DNA of 64,000 nucleotides from DASZHJ01 sp035517495 (GTDB lineage: Bacteria > Pseudomonadota > Alphaproteobacteria > ATCC43930 > CGMCC-115725), in NCBI GenBank assembly GCA_035517495.1, contig DATIYT010000024.1, positions 68,386 to 132,385 on the forward strand, written 5' to 3'. The notes under the pieces were generated by a model. That model was not told where the DNA came from and did no database searches. It was given only the letters and a program-made list of their open reading frames with translations. Position numbers and translations under genes: made by a program. The number at the start of each line of letters is the position of its first letter. Position 1 is the stretch's first letter. Of the stretch, positions 58,546 to 64,000 are shown piece after piece.

Positions 58546-59376
58546 TCATTCGGCGGTGAAAGGGATATCCTTGACGCTCGTCGGGAATTCCGGGGGCGCC
58601 GTCTTCATCCATTTCTGATAGAACGCGGCGAGGTCCCCATTTGCCTTGATCTTGTCGATAAAGGTGTTGATCGCCGCGTTGATCTCTTTCTCGCCGAGAC
58701 GGGTGCAGGCACCGTTGTAGAGCGTGGTGAGCGCAAATTTGTTCTCATAGGTGCCAGGTTTGCTCTGATCGAGACGCGCCACGTAGAACATGTTGGCGCC
58801 GACCGCGTCGACCTGACCCGACAGCAGCGCTTGAATGGTGGCGGCGTCGTCGTCAAAGCGGCGAATGGTGGTGTCGGTGGGTGCGTTCTTGGTGATATCG
58901 GTATCCATCGAAGACGACCGAGGCACGCCGACGGTCAGCTTGGCGAGATCGGCATAACCTTTGATGTTGGAAGTCTTGGGTGCCACGACGTAGGTGATAT
59001 TGGCGACATAGGGTTTGCTGAACTGAACCGCCTTGGCGCGGTCGGGCAGCATCGCCATGGTCGCAAACAGAACGTCGACGCGGCCCGTGGTGAGCGCGGG
59101 AATGCGATTTGCCACCGCCAGCGGAACAAATTCGACCGAAACACCAAGCTCCTTCGCGAATAGGCCCGCGATATCCGCATCAAATCCGTCCTGCTTGCCG
59201 CTGGTGTCGACGAAGCCCCAGGGCGGGTTGTCGCCTTGGATTCCCACCACCAACTTGCCTTTGGTCTTGATTTCGGCGGGTGTAACGGCTGCGGCTCGCC
59301 GAGCAGGCAGCGCGGAGGCCGCGGCGAGCGCGGCGGCCGCCAGCAGGACGTGGCGTCGATCGATACTCTGTTTCAT
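58546..59376 (-). CDS. Family 3 (polar solute) ABC substrate-binding protein
   Basis: The 276-aa exported protein begins MKQSIDRRHVLLAAAALAA, a Tat-like twin-arginine signal. The binding fold follows: KGKLVVGIQGDNPPWGFVD, QDGFDADIAGLFAKELG, LTTGRVDVLFATMAMLPDRAKAVQFSKPY. The family binds amino acids and opines; the operator shared with the shikimate genes suggests an aromatic-acid or amino acid precursor ligand. It is last in the operon, convergent with tetR. Confidence 0.88.
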   Translation of the reverse strand: MKQSIDRRHVLLAAAALAAASALPARRAAAVTPAEIKTKGKLVVGIQGDNPPWGFVDTSGKQDGFDADIAGLFAKELGVSVEFVPLAVANRIPALTTGRVDVLFATMAMLPDRAKAVQFSKPYVANITYVVAPKTSNIKGYADLAKLTVGVPRSSSMDTDITKNAPTDTTIRRFDDDAATIQALLSGQVDAVGANMFYVARLDQSKPGTYENKFALTTLYNGACTRLGEKEINAAINTFIDKIKANGDLAAFYQKWMKTAPPEFPTSVKDIPFTAE

Positions 59377-59421
59377 GGCGCTTCCTCTTCCTTGTGAATT
59401 GCGTTCAACGGCGGAATCGCT

Positions 59422-60063
59422 TCATCGCGAGGAAACCGCGAGCCGGCGTTCCAGGCGACCGCTAAAGAGAGAGAGCGGCCAGCACATCGCGAAGTACAGG
59501 CCGCCGACGATGCCAAAAACGAGCAAGGGCTCGAAAATTTGGTTCGCGATGATGCTGCCGGCGCGGGTCAGCTCGGTGAAGCCGACGATCGCCGCCAACG
59601 ATGTCCCCTTGAGGAGCTGCACGAGGAAGCCGACGGTGGCCGGCAACGAGATGCGCAGCGCCTGCGGAAGGATCACGTCCTTCATGAGCGGGAAGTAATG
59701 CAGGCCCAGGGCGCGGGCGGCGTCGGTCTGACCGCGCGGCACCGCCTCGATCGAACCGCGCCAGATTTCGCCGAGGAAGGCGCTGGCATAGAGGGCGAAG
59801 CCGATCGCGACGGCTTGCCAAGCCTCGAGCGCAAGCCCCGCGAGGGCAAGCCCGTAGTAGACGACGAAGAGCTGCATCAAAAGCGGCGTGCCTTGAAACA
59901 CGGCGATATATCCCGCGGCAAGTCGGGCCAGTGGGCGCCACTCGGAGGTTCGGGCCAGCGCCACGGCCAATCCGCTGAAGATGCCAAGCGCGAAGGCCAT
60001 AACCGAGAGCCCCAGCGTCCAGCCAAGGCCCCAGAGCAAAAAAATGAATTGCGGCGCGCCCAT
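59422..60063 (-). CDS. HisM/GlnP-type ABC permease
   Basis: The 213-aa protein has five hydrophobic segments and the polar amino-acid permease loop GQTDAARALGLHYFPLMKDVILPQALRISLPA. It overlaps nothing and is 7 bp after the other permease. No ATPase gene of the GlnQ type is present in the operon or nearby. Confidence 0.9.
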   Translation of the reverse strand: MGAPQFIFLLWGLGWTLGLSVMAFALGIFSGLAVALARTSEWRPLARLAAGYIAVFQGTPLLMQLFVVYYGLALAGLALEAWQAVAIGFALYASAFLGEIWRGSIEAVPRGQTDAARALGLHYFPLMKDVILPQALRISLPATVGFLVQLLKGTSLAAIVGFTELTRAGSIIANQIFEPLLVFGIVGGLYFAMCWPLSLFSGRLERRLAVSSR

Positions 60064-60070
60064 CGCTGCG

Positions 60071-60739
60071 TCACTTGGTCGGATAGGCGAGCCAGCGGGT
60101 CGACACTTGGCGAAACAACATCATCATCAGCGACGACATCGCCAAGTAGAGGAGCGTCACCGTTCCGTAGACCTCGAAGCTGCGGAAGCTGTTCGACTCG
60201 ATAATACCCGCCACCGAGGTAAGCTCGTAGGCCGAGATCGCCGAGGCGACGCTGGTTGTCAGCGTCAGCAGGATGAATTGACTCGTCAAAGACGGATAGA
60301 CAGCACGCAGCGCCGGGATCAGCACGACAAGCCAGAAAACCTGAATCCTGCGCAGGCCGAGCGCCAACCCTGCATCGACCTGCCCCTTGTGAATCGATTC
60401 GACTCCTCCACGTATGATTTCGATTGCGTAGGCGCCGCCGTTGATGCCCAACGCGATGAGCGCCGTCAGCGTGGGATTGAGCCTCACTCCGGCAAAGGGC
60501 AGGGCGAAAAAGATGAAATATATCTGCACCAGGAAGGGCGTGTTGCGGATCAACTCGACGAACCCGATCACCGGCCAACGCAACAACGCAGCGCGCGACC
60601 GCCGGAGCACGACGCCGCAAACCCCGATCGCGACCGCGATGGCCATGCCGCCGGCCGCGAGACCAAGCGTGCCCGCGCAGCCGCGAAGAAGGTCCGGAAA
60701 TCCCCGGATTACCGGGGTGAAGTCGAACGCATAACTCAC
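60071..60739 (-). CDS. HisQ/GltK-type ABC permease
   Basis: The 222-aa protein starts at GTG (60739) 4 nt after GGAGG. It has five hydrophobic segments, RRSRAALLRWPVIGFVELIRNTPFLVQIYF and the loop GQVDAGLALGLRRIQVFWLVVLIPALRAVYP, typical of polar amino-acid permeases. It heads the operon downstream of the second shared-operator promoter. Confidence 0.9.
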   Translation of the reverse strand: MSYAFDFTPVIRGFPDLLRGCAGTLGLAAGGMAIAVAIGVCGVVLRRSRAALLRWPVIGFVELIRNTPFLVQIYFIFFALPFAGVRLNPTLTALIALGINGGAYAIEIIRGGVESIHKGQVDAGLALGLRRIQVFWLVVLIPALRAVYPSLTSQFILLTLTTSVASAISAYELTSVAGIIESNSFRSFEVYGTVTLLYLAMSSLMMMLFRQVSTRWLAYPTK

Positions 60740-60778
60740 ATGTCCTCCCGCCTGCGCCTCTTTCCGGACGCCGAAGGC

Positions 60779-60807
60779 ATTATGTACTAACTTGTTCGTT
60801 TATGAAA
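60779..60807 (-). promoter_or_regulatory. Promoter/operator of the permease-permease-SBP operon (second TetR-type site)
   Basis: Minus strand TTTCAT (60802-60807) and CATAAT (60779-60784) are 17 bp apart, with ACTAACTTGTTCGT (60786-60799) in the spacer. This differs from the 57633-57646 site at one base. The longer shared block TATGTAC-x-AACTTGTTCGTTTAT is present in both (with one further difference), which identifies a common operator. Confidence 0.72.
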
Positions 60808-60986
60808 GGAGGAATCACCGGAGATGAACCTTCCTCGCCGCGGCTCGAATGCCGACGCCAAGCGATGCGACTGGCTGCCTTCCGCCAAACGGCGCGCTCG
60901 CTCGACCAACAATCTCCGCATATTGACGGATGACGTTTGAGGCTCAGACCAGTACCCTCGACAACTCATTGCGTGAGATTTTGGGC

Positions 60987-62414
60987 ATGGCATTCAACTC
61001 GCTACTGTTCCCGCCGTTTTTTCTGCTTGTCTACGCTGCGTACATCGCACTCCGTCGGTCGGTTCGGCTTCAGAATTGTCTCCTCTTTGTCGCCAGCTAC
61101 GTGTTTTACGGGGCATGGGACTGGCGCTTTCTCGGCCTGCTCGGCGGGAGCACGGTCGGGAATTACGCAATCGGACTTCTGCTGGGGCGCGAGCGGTCTC
61201 AACTCCGTCGGCGCGCCATCGTTTCGTGCGGCATCGCGTTCAATTTGGTTCTGATTGGCGTTTTCAAATACTTCAATTTCTTCGCGTCGAACCTCGTGGC
61301 ACTCGCCGACCTTTCCGGGTGGCACGTCGATTATGCGGCCGCAAACATCATCCTTCCCGTCGGCATCTCGTTCTACACATTCCAGGCCATCAGCTACATC
61401 GTCGACGTCTATCGCGGCGACATACCGGTGGCGAAGAATTTCGTCGATTTTGCCTTGTTCAAGTCGTTCTTCCCGCAGCTCGTCGCCGGCCCCATCGAGC
61501 GCGCCAAACACCTCCTTCCGCAGATTGTCCGCCGGCGTGAGATCACGTTCGATGACCTCGCGAACGGCGCGTGGCTCATCCTCTACGGTTATTTTCTGAA
61601 GCTCTACGTCGCGGACAATCTCGGTCCAATGGCGGATAGCGTATTCACGGCACCGCATCCGCAATCGGGAGCGGAGGCGCTTATTGGACTCTACGCATTC
61701 GCCTTTCAAATTCTCGGGGATTTCGCGGGCTACACGAACATCGCCATCGGTGTCGCGCAATTGATGGGCTTTCATCTGACGATCAATTTCCTGCACCCCT
61801 ACCTGGTGACCAACCCGCGCGATTTCTGGCGCAACTGGAATATCAGCCTCTCCAAATGGCTGCGCGACTACGTCTACATCCCACTCGGCGGCAGCCGCGG
61901 CACGCCGTCGCAGACTTATCGTAACTTGATGCTCACGATGCTCTTGGGTGGATTGTGGCACGGCGCCGCCTGGACCTTTGTCCTCTGGGGCGGTTATCAA
62001 GGTGCCTTGCTGGTGCTGCACCGTCTCGCCAACAGATATCTCGATCGACTGACAATGCCGCTGCGTCTCGCACCCGCATGGTGGATGGTGCGCGTCGTCG
62101 CCATGTTCCACCTGACCTGCCTCGGCTGGCTCATCTTTCGCGCCCGCTCGCTCGCGCAGGTCGGCGATATGTTGACCGCGATAGCCACCAATTTCTCGTT
62201 TTCTCCGGCTGTCGGCGACGCGGCACTGCAGCTCCTCTTCTACACGTGGCCCATAGCAATCGTAAGCATCCTGCAGATGCGCGCGCGCGAACCCGCCACG
62301 GGCCTTTTCATGCTCCGGCCGCCCGCGCGATTTGCGGTGGTGCTTGCCACCTACCTATTATTGGTGGGATGGGGGCAATTCGGCACTCGTCAGTTCATCT
62401 ACTTCCAGTTCTGA
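60987..62414 (+). CDS. MBOAT-family membrane O-acyltransferase (AlgI-like)
   Basis: The 475-aa polytopic protein starts MAFNSLLFPPFFLLVYAAYI and has the AlgI-type core: FFPQLVAGPIERAKHLLPQ, the FRNWNISLSKWLRDYVYIPLGGSRG type region and the catalytic His in GGLWHGAAWTFVLWGGYQG. AlgI-like proteins pass acetyl groups across the inner membrane. The downstream SGNH-like protein (1-bp gap) is its probable periplasmic transferase partner. Target polymer unknown. Confidence 0.9.
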   Translation: MAFNSLLFPPFFLLVYAAYIALRRSVRLQNCLLFVASYVFYGAWDWRFLGLLGGSTVGNYAIGLLLGRERSQLRRRAIVSCGIAFNLVLIGVFKYFNFFASNLVALADLSGWHVDYAAANIILPVGISFYTFQAISYIVDVYRGDIPVAKNFVDFALFKSFFPQLVAGPIERAKHLLPQIVRRREITFDDLANGAWLILYGYFLKLYVADNLGPMADSVFTAPHPQSGAEALIGLYAFAFQILGDFAGYTNIAIGVAQLMGFHLTINFLHPYLVTNPRDFWRNWNISLSKWLRDYVYIPLGGSRGTPSQTYRNLMLTMLLGGLWHGAAWTFVLWGGYQGALLVLHRLANRYLDRLTMPLRLAPAWWMVRVVAMFHLTCLGWLIFRARSLAQVGDMLTAIATNFSFSPAVGDAALQLLFYTWPIAIVSILQMRAREPATGLFMLRPPARFAVVLATYLLLVGWGQFGTRQFIYFQF

Positions 62415-62415
62415 G

Positions 62416-63513
62416 ATGCCGTTTGCTTGGACCTTGTTCCCGCCCGGCGTCATGGAAATCGCTCGCCTCGTCCTCGAGCCGGCATTGATCGGGATTGGCT
62501 TCATCGCTGCGCGCAGCATCGGGCGGCGCTGGCGGTTCTTTTGCCATCTGATCCTGACCATCCTGGCCATTCGCTTCTTGCTGTTCGGAAACCCCGGTGC
62601 GTGGGCGTTGTTCACGGAACTGCTGACGCCTGCCGAGGTCGGATATCGAGAATACGACGTCATGGAGCACGAGCAGAACAAGTATGCGCTTGGGCCGCCT
62701 CCCGAGTTCCTCGCTATCGGGTCCAGCCAAATTGGGGCCCTATTCGCACCGGCTGGCAGCGAACGACTGGAACTATTCAGCCTCGCCGGCATGGGCCCGC
62801 TCGACATGGAGCTCTACCGAAGCTGGATCGCGGGCGTTCGGCCCGGGCACGTCATCCTCTATCTGTCAGAGTTCGATATTGCCCGGCCCCCCTTCTTCGA
62901 GGTGGCACGCTTTGCGGACGTGCCGCTCATCGAGCTGCCAAGCGCTTGGCATGCTCTGGTGACAAGATCGGGGAAAGTCGAGGGCAGAACTGCGTTCTTC
63001 GAGGTTGTGCTGGCGCAACTCTTTCCGGAATACAAGTACTCCTTCGTCTCGCGCGGAATGACCTATGGCCTGCTGCGTCCACCGGAATTCGAAGACGCCC
63101 CGGAGCGGCCACAAGCTCCCACGGTGACGATTCTGGAACAGCAGCTGGAAAATCTGAAAAAGAACATGGTCGAGGAGCCGATCCCTTACAACCTCGCGCT
63201 TGTCGCCGATTTCATTGACTACCTTCACGCCCACGGCATTGGCGTGATCATCGTCGACGGCCAGTACAATCCGCTGGGTGTCACCGAACGAAACGCAGAA
63301 TTGCACCGGCGCGTGCGCGAGGCCTTGCAATCGATGGCGTCCGCGCATCATGCGATGTACATCCCTCGTGACGATGTGCTCGAATTCACGGGGGCGGATT
63401 TTGTCGACGGTTATCACGTGCGCCCGAGTGCCGCGCGACGCTTCGTGGATCGTCTGCTGCGCGTGATCGATGCAAGGGTGCGGGACGTCGGCACGACCTC
63501 CGAGAGCAACTGA
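62416..63513 (+). CDS. SGNH-like periplasmic acetyltransferase partner (DltD/AlgX-type)
   Basis: The 365-aa protein starts MPFAWTLFPPG after the MBOAT stop. It has one N-terminal membrane segment (about 12-50) and a block LAIGSSQIGALF, in which the Ser of GSSQ is the likely nucleophile (Block I), and a C-terminal VDGYHVRPSAARRF supplying the Asp-His pair. This is the layout of DltD/AlgJ-type transferases, facing the periplasm. The family identity is inferred from motif and pairing rather than global similarity. Confidence 0.72.
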   Translation: MPFAWTLFPPGVMEIARLVLEPALIGIGFIAARSIGRRWRFFCHLILTILAIRFLLFGNPGAWALFTELLTPAEVGYREYDVMEHEQNKYALGPPPEFLAIGSSQIGALFAPAGSERLELFSLAGMGPLDMELYRSWIAGVRPGHVILYLSEFDIARPPFFEVARFADVPLIELPSAWHALVTRSGKVEGRTAFFEVVLAQLFPEYKYSFVSRGMTYGLLRPPEFEDAPERPQAPTVTILEQQLENLKKNMVEEPIPYNLALVADFIDYLHAHGIGVIIVDGQYNPLGVTERNAELHRRVREALQSMASAHHAMYIPRDDVLEFTGADFVDGYHVRPSAARRFVDRLLRVIDARVRDVGTTSESN

Positions 63514-63569
63514 TCGCCGACGTGGATGCTTCCCAATGCGCGCGCGAGAGTGCCGAGCAATCCGACCGC

Positions 63570-63600
63570 AAAATGCTCCGCTGGCTGAGCCAGCGGAGCA
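63570..63600 (-). terminator. Intrinsic terminator of the MFS gene
   Basis: On the minus strand the 12-bp perfect stem TGCTCCGCTGGC-TCA-GCCAGCGGAGCA (63574-63600, plus) is followed directly by TTTTGCGG. It lies about 117 nt beyond the MFS stop codon. On the plus strand no T-run follows, so termination of the SGNH operon here is less clear. Confidence 0.65.
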
Positions 63601-63716
63601 AGTTCGTTCACCCCGAAGGTAGCAGTAAGCGTTTAGCCTTTAGCGGGCGCCGCCACCAACCGCCCGATCCCACCAAACGCCGTGAACATCCATCACACGA
63701 TGCTCACCGCATTTTC

Positions 63717-64000
63717 TCAGGCGACGACCAGATCGGACACCAGGACCTTGCCCTTCGTCTCCGGTCCGAAGAATGCCGCCGCAGCCCAGGCAATGGCGCC
63801 GATCCACGTGCCAATTATCATCGGCACGGCCAGACCCGTACCCAAATGCTCGGCCAGGAAGGTCAACACCAGCGGCACGAAGCCACCGAAGATCGCGGCC
63901 TGGTGGTAACAGAAGGCACTCGCGGTCGCTCGTATCTCGGTCGGGAAACGTTCGTTCAGATAGGGCACCATCTGTCCCTGCATGCCGCCACCGGCGCACA
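63717..64000 (-). CDS. MFS transporter, C-terminal fragment (5' end beyond window)
   Basis: About 94 residues of the C-terminal end of an MFS carrier are visible: a GGMQGQMVPYLNERFPTEIRATASAF motif (the first part of the cytoplasmic loop near helix 11), followed by two membrane helices and ending FFGPETKGKVLVSDLVVA. The wording matches sialate/carboxylate or sugar-type transporters. The frame is open to the window edge, so the protein is partial only because the window ends. Confidence 0.85.
   Translation of the reverse strand, partial: CAGGGMQGQMVPYLNERFPTEIRATASAFCYHQAAIFGGFVPLVLTFLAEHLGTGLAVPMIIGTWIGAIAWAAAAFFGPETKGKVLVSDLVVA

Overview
The window looks like one contiguous piece of a high-GC alphaproteobacterial chromosome, from the Rhodospirillales/Hyphomicrobiales neighbourhood as a guess from gene content. 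This rests on the gene order rpsB-tsf-pyrH-frr-uppS, a SUF operon led by an Rrf2 regulator and ended by SufT, the run alr-mlaE-mlaF-radA-cvpA-purF-SDR followed by der-bamB, a DUF2794 protein, a glutathione-type formaldehyde pathway and an HpnN-like hopanoid transporter. I see no rRNA, tRNA, CRISPR array, transposase or prophage gene. Coding density is high, many genes overlap by 4 nt (ATGA), and only one stretch over 300 bp lacks a gene (40227-40646).

Layout. 1-4023: translation and envelope core genes on the minus strand (rpsB, tsf, pyrH, frr, uppS cut by the window edge), with a recognisable promoter and a structured leader before rpsB. 4029-5642: a membrane-anchored FMN-dependent glutamate-synthase-like protein, preceded by a perfect FNR/FixK-type box. 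5821-12181: a seven-gene SUF Fe-S assembly operon (Rrf2 regulator, sufB, sufC, sufD, sufS, sufU, sufT) with a GC-rich hairpin repeat between sufC and sufD. 12253-17654: a divergent acyl-CoA catabolic cluster (enoyl-CoA hydratase and CoA ligase against a PhyH-type dioxygenase, an acyl-CoA dehydrogenase and an orphan binding protein). 17802-33162: housekeeping genes (dnaB, alr, mlaE/mlaF, radA, cvpA, purF, der, bamB) with an HD-domain protein, a phosphodiesterase-like protein, a GNAT and an SDR. 33420-40226: metabolic singletons and the gfa-frmA formaldehyde pair. 40396-40563: a MITE-like inverted-repeat element. 40647-44320: an NMT1/SsuA-type ABC importer with a ketopantoate-reductase-like gene. 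44438-49187: copC-copD-hpnN. 49273-54702: a complete Dpp/Opp-type importer. 54820-60807: a shikimate/dehydroshikimate catabolic module (quiC-like, aroE/quiB-like, tetR, and a polar-solute ABC importer without an ATPase gene). 60987-63513: an MBOAT/SGNH O-acetylation pair. 63717-64000: the C-terminal end of an MFS transporter.

The most interesting reading is regulatory. Two promoters 3.1 kb apart, one for the aroE-quiC pair and one for the permease-permease-SBP operon, carry the same operator (ACGAACTTGTTCGT and one-mismatch ACTAACTTGTTCGT). In both it lies inside a 17-bp spacer between -35 and -10 elements, and the TetR gene lies between the two units. This predicts a small shikimate-type regulon that joins uptake to conversion into protocatechuate. 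Other second-look items are a probable ATT start codon for uppS, the FNR/FixK box before the glutamate-synthase-like gene, the sharing of one transcription unit by copper genes and a hopanoid transporter, an SDR with Cys in place of the catalytic Ser, and a QuiC C-terminal domain with Gln in place of a metal-ligand His.
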